Assembly: GCA_023227835.1 (NCBI GenBank)
Contig: JALOCI010000010.1
Coordinates: forward strand, 1-64,000
DNA from: Bacteroidales bacterium
Lineage (GTDB): Bacteria; Bacteroidota; Bacteroidia; Bacteroidales; UBA932
DNA length: 64,000 nucleotides
Direction: 5' to 3'
Positions within the stretch are counted from its first letter, which is position 1; every line of letters begins with the position of its first letter. Below the pieces are notes generated by a model. The model was not told the DNA's origin. It saw only the letters and a list, made by a program, of their open reading frames with translations, and searched no databases. The translations under genes and the position numbers were made by a program. This document shows, piece by piece, positions 46,201 to 55,341 of this stretch.

Positions 46201-46452
46201 GACACATCATTCCTGAAGTTCAAAGAGATCAGGTTAGAGTATTCAATACCTAAATTCATTTTGCAAAGAAGTAAAGTACTTCAAGGTGCAACATTAGCCC
46301 TTTTCGCAACAAACCTGTTTTGTATTACAAATTTCCCGCAATATGACCCTGAGATTGCAACAATGAACGGCTCCTCAATTACAAGAGGATTCGAAACAGC
46401 TGCCTATCCCATGACAAGGACATTCGGCCTTGATCTTAAATTACAGTTCTAA
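43216..46452 (+). CDS. SusC/RagA-family TonB-dependent receptor (sialic-acid locus)
   Basis: A 1078-residue outer-membrane receptor with signal peptide (ending LQLMGQ), a CarboxypepD_reg-like domain (about residues 29-105, 'GAAISVKGEKGGVTTD'), a TonB-box-like 'LDEVVVTALGM', the plug ('SALFVVDGIPIFSG') and the beta-barrel. It has no STN domain, so it is controlled differently from the receptor at 26.5 kb, most likely by the FadR-family regulator. Neighbours point to sialic acid or sialylated glycans as the cargo; that is inference. Confidence 0.93.
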   Translation: MNITKHLKYIVFTITIQVCALQLMGQSISVSGIVLDDKEKTPVIGAAISVKGEKGGVTTDINGQFRIQTTAASILVCQSLGYETAEIKVNGRKEIQITLSEKAQHLDEVVVTALGMKREEKALGYAISKVSNEEISNAISGNWLNGMAGKVAGLNFDQASTGPGGSIRVTLRGESSINLNNNSALFVVDGIPIFSGMTAIGGNAYNNGDAPIDYGNGASDINPEDVESVTVLKGPSATALYGSRAANGAIIITTKTGMKVKGLGISFNSGISFEKAGFWPDFQTTYGPGNNNQEVYSFYNVTADESTSGESAKRYYSRFTWGPKYNGQMFYQYASKNFETGMYTKLPFVSRDWYKGFFETGVTKTNSVTISGNNGKGSSIRASFTNMDNDWIVPNTGYNRKSFSVAFNQEINKYIELSTKVNYYSKESDNLPMTGYSTSSPTYTLMWSRNNVDIDWYYDEWKDNRHGQSMSLNALSDNPYMQAYEQLNSLDRNRVFGNFNITAKITKDLSLIIRSGIDLNKEFRTQQKPKGSLLAQEGFYREQTVYDYENNTDFLFNYNKKIKNFSVEASFGGNNMLRKSNSSTITAEQLQADNVYNLQNAKFGHIARSYRSTKAINSLYGRFQVGYRNYLFLDITGRNDWSSTLAPENCSYFYPSISASASLAEILKFENSIPWFNFLKVRASWANVGNDTKAYQLLNYYGITDFTSGSVYPTTWATYNLKPENTSSYEVGFDARVLKNRIKIDFAFYNSNTTDQIIEAPVDYSTGVSAKYINAGKINNKGIEIGAELIPFKSKRGLNWEIGLTWSKNWNKVVELAPGVDTWLISSGPRGEVRATVGGTLGDFYGNGYELAPKGSYILDNNGNKVDVSGQTVIDSHGYPILSTEYYKMGNTQPDWRAGMTHSISFRNFKLNMSFSAQWGGLAYSLTHAQLASQGKLKNTIYGRYDGLIHEGVVLSGIDSEGNSVYTRNNTVTESIIRYYNERVYSMNNALNNTFDTSFLKFKEIRLEYSIPKFILQRSKVLQGATLALFATNLFCITNFPQYDPEIATMNGSSITRGFETAAYPMTRTFGLDLKLQF

Positions 46453-46466
46453 AGACATATACCATC

Positions 46467-47981
46467 ATGAAAAATATATCAAGAATTATATTTACAGTAC
46501 TCGTCTCAATATTACTTGCAAGCTCGTGCACAAAGAATTTCAAAGAGTACAACACTGACCCGAACAGATATGAGCTATGGAATGTTGATCCCTCCAACCT
46601 TTTGGAACAATTGATTTTCGGTGGTTCATGGAATATTCAGCAAAGATCCTGGAGAATCAACAATGATTTGATGCAGTATACCGTTGAAACAGGTGCCTCT
46701 ACTAAGTTTTACAGATATATATTTACAACTGCCGATTATCAGGCACCCTGGGATTATTATCAGAAATGGGCTGCAAATGCAAACCACATGGCTGAATTGG
46801 CCGACAAATGCAATGATGACAACGCAAAAGCAATAGCATTGACACTCAAATCCCTTTTCGTCTCACTTCTTACTGACCTGTACGGGGATATTCCTTATAG
46901 CGAAGCCTGGAGAATAGATGACAATATTACCCAACCAAAATTCGACACACAAAAAGAGGTTTACGAAGCCATGCTTTCTGACCTGGATAGTGCAAACACA
47001 TTGTATGACGAGACAAAAAGTATTAGTAACAGTAATAAAGACCTTTTGTATGGCGGCGACATGACAAAATGGAGAAAATTCACCAATTCGCTTCACCTCA
47101 GGCTTTTAATGAGACTGAGTAATAGACCTGAAATGGGCATCCAGGAAAAAATTCAGGAAATTGTGAGCAATCCTGCAATTTATCCGATATTCCAAAGTAA
47201 CGCAGATAATGCAAAAATACAATTCTCCGGTTCTGCTCCGTTTGTAAATCAATTCGCTGATATGACAGATGCTTCATTTACGACAGCTTCAAGAAAAATG
47301 GGAGAGTTTTTCCTGGAAATCATGAGAAGGACACAAGATCCGAGAATTTCCATCTTTTGCAAGAAACCAAGTACTGCAGATGACTATTATGGCGTCATAA
47401 GTGGAGTTATAGATGCAGATGCCTCTGACAAGGCATATATGAATGTCTCGGTTTTAAAGACATATACTTCCCCGTTTTGGTTTATGACATTTTCAGAAGT
47501 TCAGTTTATACTTGCCGAAGCTGCTGAAAGAGGTATGATTGGCGGAGATGCGAAACAATACTATGAAAACGCTGTCACAGCCTCTATCCAGCAATGGAAT
47601 CCCGATTATACCACTGACAGGATTCAGATATTCATAAACGGTCCCTCTTCAGGTGTTGCATACAACGGCTCGCTTAAAAGAATTATTGAACAGAAATATA
47701 TATCTCTATTCTTTATGGGATTTGAATCATGGTGTGATTACAGACGCACCGGGTATCCGGAGCTGCCTATAGGTATCGACTGTGATAATGAAAGGGTTCT
47801 TCCTACCAGATTTCTATATCCACAGACGATTATAAGTACAAACAAGGCTAACTACGATGAACAGGTCACAAAGATGAGACTTGCATATCCGACTGTCAGT
47901 TCCATCTCTACCGGAGGAGACAATATGAAGACTCCTGTATGGTGGAGTAAGAGAGCTGTTGAGCTTGAAGGTATCCAGTAA
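46467..47981 (+). CDS. SusD/RagB-family lipoprotein (sialic-acid locus)
   Basis: The 504-residue lipoprotein (LLASSC, Cys21) begins 'TKNFKEYNTDPNRYE', typical of the SusD-like_2 subgroup. TPR-like helices and 'ERGMIGGDAKQYYENAV' fit the family. It partners the SusC 14 bases upstream and should bind the glycan at the cell surface. Confidence 0.9.
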   Translation: MKNISRIIFTVLVSILLASSCTKNFKEYNTDPNRYELWNVDPSNLLEQLIFGGSWNIQQRSWRINNDLMQYTVETGASTKFYRYIFTTADYQAPWDYYQKWAANANHMAELADKCNDDNAKAIALTLKSLFVSLLTDLYGDIPYSEAWRIDDNITQPKFDTQKEVYEAMLSDLDSANTLYDETKSISNSNKDLLYGGDMTKWRKFTNSLHLRLLMRLSNRPEMGIQEKIQEIVSNPAIYPIFQSNADNAKIQFSGSAPFVNQFADMTDASFTTASRKMGEFFLEIMRRTQDPRISIFCKKPSTADDYYGVISGVIDADASDKAYMNVSVLKTYTSPFWFMTFSEVQFILAEAAERGMIGGDAKQYYENAVTASIQQWNPDYTTDRIQIFINGPSSGVAYNGSLKRIIEQKYISLFFMGFESWCDYRRTGYPELPIGIDCDNERVLPTRFLYPQTIISTNKANYDEQVTKMRLAYPTVSSISTGGDNMKTPVWWSKRAVELEGIQ

Positions 47982-48004
47982 TAAATTATGAAAAAGCAGA
48001 AAAG

Positions 48005-50095
48005 ATGAAAATAGTCAAAACAACGTTATTTTTATTACTAACTACATTAATGGCATGTACCAAAAACGACAAGCCGGAAGAGGGATACATGACTTTCAAG
48101 GATGGAGAGAATCTATTCACTTGCAATGCTGCCGGAGGGAGCAAGACAATAACAATCTTTTCCAATATAACAGATTGGAAGTTAGTACCTGAAGACACCA
48201 CCCAGAACTGGGTGAAAATATGGCCTTTGGATGGCGATGACGACGGAAATGTAACCTTTACAGTTGGTTCATATGACAGTGCCTATCCAAGAAGTTGCAT
48301 TATTAACCTTGTTGCAGACAATAAAGTTATAACTACATATACAGTTAAACAGACCGGCAAACCGGCCTATATAATCCCTACACTAACAAGTTTGAATCAG
48401 AATGTTCCTATGGAAGCTGGGAACATGACTATAAAAATACGGTCTAATGTAATATGGGCAACTTCAGTGACAGGAAATGAAGGAGAAGATATTTCCTGGA
48501 TTACTCTTGGTGAGAAGACAGATACAACTCAGTACATTTCATTCTCGGATAATTCCGGCAGTCCGTTAAGCCGCAAGGCTAAGATAAGATTCAGCATGGT
48601 TGGCGGTGACGAAGAGTATTATGTTGACGTTAATATAAAGCAGATGGGAGCCACCACTTATGAAACCTCAAGGAACATTGGCATATCCTCCCTACTCTCT
48701 TCACTGACTTTTGATGCGGAAGGAATTGCAGAGATTGAGGAAAATTACAGAATAGATGCATGGATTACAAGTAATATGGAAAAGGGAAATTTCCCAGACA
48801 CCTCCCTGTATATTCAAGATGCAAGTGGAAGAGGTTTATTAATTGACTTTAAAGACTCTGATCAGTTAAAAAATCCTTCAGAGGCCGGTTTCTATGATTG
48901 CGGAAAAAAACTCTCAATTCACGCAATAGGTCTTAAATTCAAAAAAAATGAAGATGGAGCACTAAGAATAATTGATTTTACATCGGCATCTGTCAAGTCA
49001 AGCACCTCAGTTGTACCATCCGCTGGACTGGCAGTAAACATATCTTCTCTTGCCGATCTGAATAATTATGAAAACACGCTGGTAAATATAAGTCCGGTAG
49101 AATTCATAATACCTGTAGGTACATATGTAAATATAAGCGATCAAAGCAAAGCTCTGACAGGGACAACAACTTCAGCAGACAAACGGTGGATTTCAGCATC
49201 GGATGATTATAAAAAACTCAATAACCACTATTATCTCTATACTCACATTGTACGTGACAAATTAGGTAACAGTATTGGTATGAATTTCAATTACAGCTTC
49301 ACACAGAAATGGAGTTCGCTTGTACCTGAAGGGTCTGGTACAATCACAGCCGTAGTAACCAAATCCAAAAACAACAACACACTGGTTATAAGGGATCTTA
49401 ATGACATTCAAATAAGTAACTCTTACCTGTCTCGTATTACAAACACATTGGTAAAATTCGGTCCTTATCTCAATTCCGAAAGCAGTCCTTACTATATTGC
49501 AAGAGACATTACAGCAACTGTTGGCAATGGATCAATCATATACTCTGTCCCGAACAGTAACGGCTCGTTCACATGTGGGATAAGTTCAAGCGGCTATTAT
49601 ATGTATTGGTTATACGGGGTACGTGTATTTGCAGAAGAGCCCGCCAGTACAATCGCCAAAGGATATGGTGCTATAAACGCAAAAAGCTGGTACGGGTCAG
49701 CTAACACCAATTCGTTGGTATCAACGTCAGAAAATCCGTATGAGGCATTTATCCTTACAACTCAATCTCTGAAAAATGCAAAAGGTGGCGATCTGTATAT
49801 ATCTTTTACAACTGCAAGTTCACTGGGAGGGCCTGCTCACATGTACCTTGAATGGGCTGAGGATGAATCATCAACCAACTGGCAAACTATTGCCGATTAC
49901 AATTCAACCGGATACGAAATAAGTGCGCAATACAGACAGGTCAATATAAAACTACCTGCAGCAATGAAGGGTAAGGAGAAAGTTGTAATAAGATTCCGGG
50001 CAAAGAATAAAGAAAATGCCAACTTCAATGGAAATGACCTCACATCAGGAGGAACAAACAGACTTGGGACGGTAGAGATTTGCGAAATCAAGTAA
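48005..50095 (+). CDS. BACON and DUF5689 lipoprotein
   Basis: The 696-residue lipoprotein (TTLMAC, Cys18) has two BACON-type beta-sandwich domains (about residues 35-118 and 125-215, each closing with a 'VKQTG' or 'IKQMG' block). A DUF5689 OB-like region follows (about 220-475, 'FPDTSLYIQDASGRGLLIDF'), and a C-terminal beta domain with 'YLEWAEDESSTNWQ' that reads like a choice-of-anchor or carbohydrate-binding module. It is probably a surface glycan-binding protein. It has no catalytic motif that I can see. Confidence 0.8.
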   Translation: MKIVKTTLFLLLTTLMACTKNDKPEEGYMTFKDGENLFTCNAAGGSKTITIFSNITDWKLVPEDTTQNWVKIWPLDGDDDGNVTFTVGSYDSAYPRSCIINLVADNKVITTYTVKQTGKPAYIIPTLTSLNQNVPMEAGNMTIKIRSNVIWATSVTGNEGEDISWITLGEKTDTTQYISFSDNSGSPLSRKAKIRFSMVGGDEEYYVDVNIKQMGATTYETSRNIGISSLLSSLTFDAEGIAEIEENYRIDAWITSNMEKGNFPDTSLYIQDASGRGLLIDFKDSDQLKNPSEAGFYDCGKKLSIHAIGLKFKKNEDGALRIIDFTSASVKSSTSVVPSAGLAVNISSLADLNNYENTLVNISPVEFIIPVGTYVNISDQSKALTGTTTSADKRWISASDDYKKLNNHYYLYTHIVRDKLGNSIGMNFNYSFTQKWSSLVPEGSGTITAVVTKSKNNNTLVIRDLNDIQISNSYLSRITNTLVKFGPYLNSESSPYYIARDITATVGNGSIIYSVPNSNGSFTCGISSSGYYMYWLYGVRVFAEEPASTIAKGYGAINAKSWYGSANTNSLVSTSENPYEAFILTTQSLKNAKGGDLYISFTTASSLGGPAHMYLEWAEDESSTNWQTIADYNSTGYEISAQYRQVNIKLPAAMKGKEKVVIRFRAKNKENANFNGNDLTSGGTNRLGTVEICEIK

Positions 50096-50105
50096 GATTA
50101 AAAAG

Positions 50106-51986
50106 ATGAAAGTTTTGAATAATGAGTTAGTACACTTATGGTTGTTAATGACTGCACTCTGCATTATGGCAGGGTGCAGCAAGGACAATGGGAACGGCAA
50201 TAATACCGGCTCATCCGACCGTTTTATTTCCTCCGTTGTGATAGGAAGTGGCTATTCATTATCCAGAGGAGATTCCCTTATAATAAAAGGGGTTGGGTTC
50301 AATACCGGTGATGAAATTGTTTTCAGGCAAAAGGATAACGAGACTGAATCCTGTAAGGGAAACACGCTTTCATTTAACAAAAACAGTATATCCGTAACGA
50401 TTCCTCAATCCATGTTTTCAGGGAATTGGAACATACTGTGCGTCAGAGATAAAAAAGAACAACTGCTCGGGTGGGCGCGATTTACTATCGACACACTTCC
50501 TGAGGGTATAAATATTTACGGCTTTGTTAAATCCCGGGGAATTGGCATTGCCGGAGTTTATGTATCAGACGGTGACAAAATAGCAAAAACTGATCAGAGT
50601 GGCCTTTATACTATTTCATCGTCAAGAACATCCGGATATGTATTCATAATAATCCCTTCCGGGTATGAAGTCCCGGTTGAGAAATCCCTGCCACAATTCT
50701 GGAAATCACTCAGGGAAGGAGTGAAAGAGTATAATTTCACCCTGAATAAAACGGACAATAGTAAATACATTCTGATTGTATCCGCCGACATACAAGTAGG
50801 GAATTCAACTCCGGGTACAATAACTCCGAGAAAAAGAACCTCTGTACTTTGTAAGGAGAGCTTTCTGGCAGATATAGATTCTATTATACCAACCATGACC
50901 GGATATAGTGTATATTCCCTCTCTTTGGGAGATATGACACATGATACCTGGTGGTATGAAACTGCCACACAATGGGGTATTCCCCAATATAAAGATATGA
51001 TTTCCGATTTCGGATGTCCGGTTTTCCATGTAATGGGAAACCATGATAACGACCCTTATATAGCCGGCGATTTTGATGCAGAGTCAACATACAGAAAGGA
51101 ACTCGGGCCGACATATTATTCATTTAATATAGGATCCACGCACTATATTGTAATGGACGATATAAAATACATCAATACTGGCGGGGCTATTGGAAACGAA
51201 GGTGCTATGGACTACAGCTGCGGAGTTACCTCATCTCAGCTCGATTGGGTAAGAAGGGATCTTGCTACTTTAAAAGATCCGAATACACCGATAATCGTTG
51301 CCATACATGCGCCTCTTACTTCAGGTTCATCGCTCACTCCGGTTAAAAACAGCGAGGTGAGCAATGCAGACGAGGTTGCGGCTCTGTTTGACAAGTTCAG
51401 TAATGTGACAATATTATCAGGACACCTGCATACGAACCATAACTCTCAGTATCCGGGCAGGAGTAACATCATGGAGCATAACTGCGCCGCTGTCTCCGGC
51501 TCTTTGTGGTACAATATTAAAGGATATAACGGAACCGGGAGCTTTGGAGCATGCAGGGACGGCTCACCTATGGGTTATTCGATATATGAATTCAATGGAA
51601 CCAGTATGGTTTGGCATTATAAGGGATCTGGGCTCAGGTCAGATATACAATTTAAGGCATTTGACATGAACAGCCTTGATTCTCGTTATAAAGACAAAAG
51701 TGTAACCAACGAGATTCTTGTAAATGTATGGAATTGGGATCCGATGTGGGATGTAAAAGTTTATGAAGACAACACATCCTTAAATGTAACAAGAGAGGTA
51801 AGGAAAGATCCAGACTATGTTAAATTTGCCAAAGATGTATACCTGCCTACAGGAGCAACTGGAAGCTCAGGAACTGCTGCAACATCGGAACATTTTTTCT
51901 CAGCAGTTACCAAATCCGCCGTATCATCAGTTAAGATTGAAGTGACTGATCGTTTTGGCAAAAAATACTCAAAACAAATACGATGA
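50106..51986 (+). CDS. Calcineurin-like metallophosphoesterase lipoprotein
   Basis: The 626-residue lipoprotein (CIMAGC) has an IPT-like beta domain (about residues 38-125), a metallophosphoesterase N-terminal domain (about 130-195, 'GIAGVYVSDGDKIAKTDQSG'), the calcineurin-like catalytic domain (about 215-455) and a C-terminal beta domain. Metal-binding blocks are 'SADIQVGN' (D-x-Q in place of D-x-H), 'LGDMTHD', 'MGNHDND', 'IHAPL' and 'SGHLHTNHN'. It should remove phosphate from a substrate outside the cytoplasm. Its place in a sialic-acid locus suggests a phosphorylated glycan or sugar (inference). Confidence 0.85.
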   Translation: MKVLNNELVHLWLLMTALCIMAGCSKDNGNGNNTGSSDRFISSVVIGSGYSLSRGDSLIIKGVGFNTGDEIVFRQKDNETESCKGNTLSFNKNSISVTIPQSMFSGNWNILCVRDKKEQLLGWARFTIDTLPEGINIYGFVKSRGIGIAGVYVSDGDKIAKTDQSGLYTISSSRTSGYVFIIIPSGYEVPVEKSLPQFWKSLREGVKEYNFTLNKTDNSKYILIVSADIQVGNSTPGTITPRKRTSVLCKESFLADIDSIIPTMTGYSVYSLSLGDMTHDTWWYETATQWGIPQYKDMISDFGCPVFHVMGNHDNDPYIAGDFDAESTYRKELGPTYYSFNIGSTHYIVMDDIKYINTGGAIGNEGAMDYSCGVTSSQLDWVRRDLATLKDPNTPIIVAIHAPLTSGSSLTPVKNSEVSNADEVAALFDKFSNVTILSGHLHTNHNSQYPGRSNIMEHNCAAVSGSLWYNIKGYNGTGSFGACRDGSPMGYSIYEFNGTSMVWHYKGSGLRSDIQFKAFDMNSLDSRYKDKSVTNEILVNVWNWDPMWDVKVYEDNTSLNVTREVRKDPDYVKFAKDVYLPTGATGSSGTAATSEHFFSAVTKSAVSSVKIEVTDRFGKKYSKQIR

Positions 51987-52016
51987 GGCAATGATTTTCT
52001 GATTCTTAAATATTAC

Positions 52017-52032
52017 TATCTTTATCAGACAA
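52017..52032 (+). promoter_or_regulatory. -7 box and putative operator of the FadR-family regulator gene
   Basis: TATCTTTA (52017-52024) is one base off TAnnTTTG, with TTTTC 17 bases upstream. TTATC-A-GACAA (52022-52032) overlaps it and differs by one base from the complement of the SusC operator. The offset from the -7 box is five bases in both promoters, which suggests self-regulation. Confidence 0.55.
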
Positions 52033-52050
52033 ATATTACAAAATAAAAAA

Positions 52051-52764
52051 ATGGACTCACTTAAAATAAATTCTCAAAAAGTCACACTTGTAGATCAGGT
52101 AGAGGAGAAACTCATTCTCTATTTCAAAGAAAAAGGGCTAAGGCCGGGAAGTCCCATACCCAACGAAATGGAACTATCTTCAGCCCTGGGTGTAGCTCGC
52201 TCTGTCCTGAGAGAAGCCCTCAGTCGCTTTAAAATGAGCGGCATGATTGAAACTCGGACAAAAAGGGGGATGATAATGGCAGAACCATCTATCCTCGGAG
52301 GGATGAAACGAAGTGTAAATCCCCTGTTGATGAACGAATCTACAATATTTGACATTCTGGAGTTCAGGATTGCCCTGGAAATCGGCATAACAGGGAACAT
52401 TATGAGAAATATCACTGATGAGAATATCACGGAACTTGAGAGTATAGTGAATATGGGAATTGCTTTAGGAAACAATAAATATGCTCCTATCAGTGAATAC
52501 CAGTTTCATACTAAACTATACGAGATAACAGGTAATAAGACAATCATGGAGTTTCAGGAGATTATCCATCCAGTTCTGAATTTTATAAAAGACAAGCACA
52601 AAGCTCTTTTTGAACCGATAAGCGAACAATTGGTAAAAAATAATGAGGTTGTAACACATCATGACCTTTTGGAATTTATAAAAAGAAGAGACGAAGAGGG
52701 ATACCTTGACGCAATAAAAAAACACTTCAAACTCTACACTATATATCTAGAATCCAGAAAATAA
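52051..52764 (+). CDS. FadR/GntR-family transcriptional regulator (FCD domain)
   Basis: The 237-residue protein has an N-terminal winged helix (about residues 12-80, 'IPNEMELSSALGVARSVLREAL') and a C-terminal all-helical FCD ligand domain (about 95-225, with 'FRIALEIGI', 'FHTKLYEITGN' and 'THHDLLEFI'). FCD regulators of this type, such as NanR, often sense sialic acid or sugar acids. It sits inside the sialic-acid locus, directly before the transporter, lyase and sialidase genes. The ligand is inferred from neighbours. Confidence 0.9.
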   Translation: MDSLKINSQKVTLVDQVEEKLILYFKEKGLRPGSPIPNEMELSSALGVARSVLREALSRFKMSGMIETRTKRGMIMAEPSILGGMKRSVNPLLMNESTIFDILEFRIALEIGITGNIMRNITDENITELESIVNMGIALGNNKYAPISEYQFHTKLYEITGNKTIMEFQEIIHPVLNFIKDKHKALFEPISEQLVKNNEVVTHHDLLEFIKRRDEEGYLDAIKKHFKLYTIYLESRK

Positions 52765-52778
52765 AGGAGTAGCGATAA

Positions 52779-55331
52779 ATGAGAAAACCCTTCCTATTGT
52801 TATTAACGCTGATATACAGTGTAATCTCACTTTACGCCATACCCGGCGACACAACCCGTCTTACAAACTGGGATTATGTAATATTTAACAAAGCAGCCGT
52901 ACTTCCTCCCGCCAGACAAGGAGATACAGCCAATATCGGTCTTGCCGGAGTCTTCTCTGGTAAAGTCGACGGTAAATTTATTGTGGCCGGGGGGGCAAAT
53001 TTTCCTGAAGGGCTTCCTGCAGCAGGAGGGAAAAAGGTTTGGTGGGATGATATTTATACATTTGACAATATCAATGGTTGGAAAATTTTTAAAGGCGCTC
53101 TCAGAAGGAATATTGCCTATGGCGTTTCAATAGAGACAAAGGATGGGTTGCTTTGTATCGGAGGATGCGATTCTTCGGAATGTCTGAATGAGGCATTTAT
53201 TATTTCATTGAATGATGGAAGTCCTGTAATACGGATGCTTCCTTCTCTCCCTGTGCCGCTTTCAAATTCAGCAGGAGCCATGATAGGCAGCAAAGTATAT
53301 ATTGCTGGTGGTCAAGAATCTATGGCCACACCTATGGCAAGTAAAAACTTTCTTGTTATTGATCTGGCAAATCTTTCTGCGGGATGGAGAAGGTTAAAAA
53401 GCTGGGAGGGACCGGCAAGAAGCTTTGCCGTTGCTACAGCGCAGAGTAATGGATATGACAACTGTTTCTACCTCTTCAGCGGTCGCTATTACAAAGGAAA
53501 TTCACCGTGGAATGTGCTTTCAGATGGTTGGTGCTACAATCCGCGAATTGATAGATGGAAAAGAATTGACAATAGTTTTCCCGTAATGGCAGGTGCAGCT
53601 CTTCCGTTTGGAGCAAATCACATACTTTTTATTGGAGGACATTCAAAAGCTCCCGAATATAACGGAAACAGATTGAGGTTGTATCATACTGTAACGAACA
53701 CAATTATCGATGAGGAGGCAGTAAATATCACCATACCAGTTACATCGTGTGCGGTTAAGGACGACAAAGGGTTTATGGTTATAAGTGGAGAGGTTAGTCC
53801 GGGTGTAAGGACTCCTGACCTTACACAAGGCGACATAAGTAGTGAGATAAAACGCTTAACTCCTCTGGATATAATTATAATCGTCCTGTATTTCATGGTT
53901 TTATCCCTCATTGGATGGCACTTTTCAAAAAAACAAAAGAGTACTGAGGATTATTTCAAGGGTGGTGGCAGGATTCCGTGGATAATTATAGGGCTAAGCA
54001 TTTTTGGTACAAGTCTAAGTGCCATAACATTTATGTCAATACCGGCAAAAGCCTACGCTACAGACTGGAGCTATATGCTCTTCAATGCCGGAATCATAAT
54101 GGTTGTGCCAATTATAACACTCCTGTTCATCCCATTTTATAGAAAACTTAATGTTACCACAGCTTATGAGTACTTGGAAAAAAGATTCAATCCCCTCATA
54201 AGAGTAATATGCAGTATGGCATTTATTCTTTTTCAGATTGGAAGAATGGGGGTTGTCCTGCTTCTGCCTTCAATTGCGCTGAACGTTGTCACCGGTTTTG
54301 ACATATTCCTCTGCATATCATTGATGGGTGTTCTGAGTCTCGTTTATACGATGATGGGGGGAATTGAGGCAGTTGCATGGACAGATGCCATGCAGGTTGT
54401 AGTACTTCTAGGTGCTGCAATCGCAGTCGTATATATGATTTGTGGCCAGCTTCCTGACGGAATTGAAAGTATATTATCAACAGCTGCTTCTAACCACAAG
54501 TTCAACCTTGGATCAACTGCGTTTGATCTGCGACAGCCTGCATTATGGACTGTTCTTATAGCGACCTTCTTCACTAATATCACAACTTACGGGACAGACC
54601 AGACTATTGTCCAGAGGTATATCAGCACCGAAACAGAGAAACAAGCCAGAAAAGGTGTCTACACCAATGCTCTGTTGACAATTCCTTCAACTGTTATATT
54701 TTTCTTCCTTGGAACTGCAATATATGTGTTTTATAAATTTAATCCGGCCGAACTTAGTCTATCTATTTCCGACGGTGATGCTATACTACCCTGGTATGTA
54801 AGCACACAGATGCCTTCTGGTATCCTGGGACTGGTAATTTCAGGAATCTTTGCTGCTGCCATGTCTACTTTAAGCAGTAGCATGAACTCGGCTGCCACAG
54901 CATATTTTGTTGACATTCATTCCAAGATATTTTCCAATAAAGAGAAAAACAGTTTAAAAAGCGCACGGGTGGCAACCATGGTGATAGGGGTAACGGGAAT
55001 TTTGTTTGCACTTCTTATGGCTACATGGGATATTAAGTCCTTATGGGACGAATTCTCAAAGATACTCGGAATTTTACTGGGAGGTTTAGGGGGGCTGTTT
55101 CTTCTGGGATTAATAACTAAGAGAGCGAATAGTACGGGAGCACTCTGTGGAATAATTGCCAGTATTGCAGTCCAGATGATTGTTATCAATACTCAGGCCG
55201 TCAATCTCCTGCTCTATTCCTCCACCGGATTTGTCACATGTTTCATCGTAGGGTATCTCTGCAGTGTCATTACCGGAGGCAATAAACAAAAAGAGATCCG
55301 ACACCTGACAATTTACAGAAAACAGATTTAA
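52779..55331 (+). CDS. NanM-type mutarotase fused to a sodium:solute symporter
   Basis: An 850-residue fusion. After a signal peptide (residues 1-20) comes a Kelch beta-propeller of the N-acetylneuraminate epimerase/mutarotase type (about 27-350, 'PPARQGDTANIGLAGVFSG', 'VAGGANFPEGLP', 'YIAGGQES'). From about residue 362 follow about thirteen membrane segments of the SSS family ('GRIPWIIIGLSIFGTSLSAITFMS', shown here only in part of its length). SSS proteins usually have their N terminus outside, so the propeller would sit in the periplasm beside the transport path and supply the right anomer of sialic acid. Such fusions are known in Bacteroidota. Confidence 0.9.
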   Translation: MRKPFLLLLTLIYSVISLYAIPGDTTRLTNWDYVIFNKAAVLPPARQGDTANIGLAGVFSGKVDGKFIVAGGANFPEGLPAAGGKKVWWDDIYTFDNINGWKIFKGALRRNIAYGVSIETKDGLLCIGGCDSSECLNEAFIISLNDGSPVIRMLPSLPVPLSNSAGAMIGSKVYIAGGQESMATPMASKNFLVIDLANLSAGWRRLKSWEGPARSFAVATAQSNGYDNCFYLFSGRYYKGNSPWNVLSDGWCYNPRIDRWKRIDNSFPVMAGAALPFGANHILFIGGHSKAPEYNGNRLRLYHTVTNTIIDEEAVNITIPVTSCAVKDDKGFMVISGEVSPGVRTPDLTQGDISSEIKRLTPLDIIIIVLYFMVLSLIGWHFSKKQKSTEDYFKGGGRIPWIIIGLSIFGTSLSAITFMSIPAKAYATDWSYMLFNAGIIMVVPIITLLFIPFYRKLNVTTAYEYLEKRFNPLIRVICSMAFILFQIGRMGVVLLLPSIALNVVTGFDIFLCISLMGVLSLVYTMMGGIEAVAWTDAMQVVVLLGAAIAVVYMICGQLPDGIESILSTAASNHKFNLGSTAFDLRQPALWTVLIATFFTNITTYGTDQTIVQRYISTETEKQARKGVYTNALLTIPSTVIFFFLGTAIYVFYKFNPAELSLSISDGDAILPWYVSTQMPSGILGLVISGIFAAAMSTLSSSMNSAATAYFVDIHSKIFSNKEKNSLKSARVATMVIGVTGILFALLMATWDIKSLWDEFSKILGILLGGLGGLFLLGLITKRANSTGALCGIIASIAVQMIVINTQAVNLLLYSSTGFVTCFIVGYLCSVITGGNKQKEIRHLTIYRKQI

Positions 55332-55341
55332 AATATATAAA

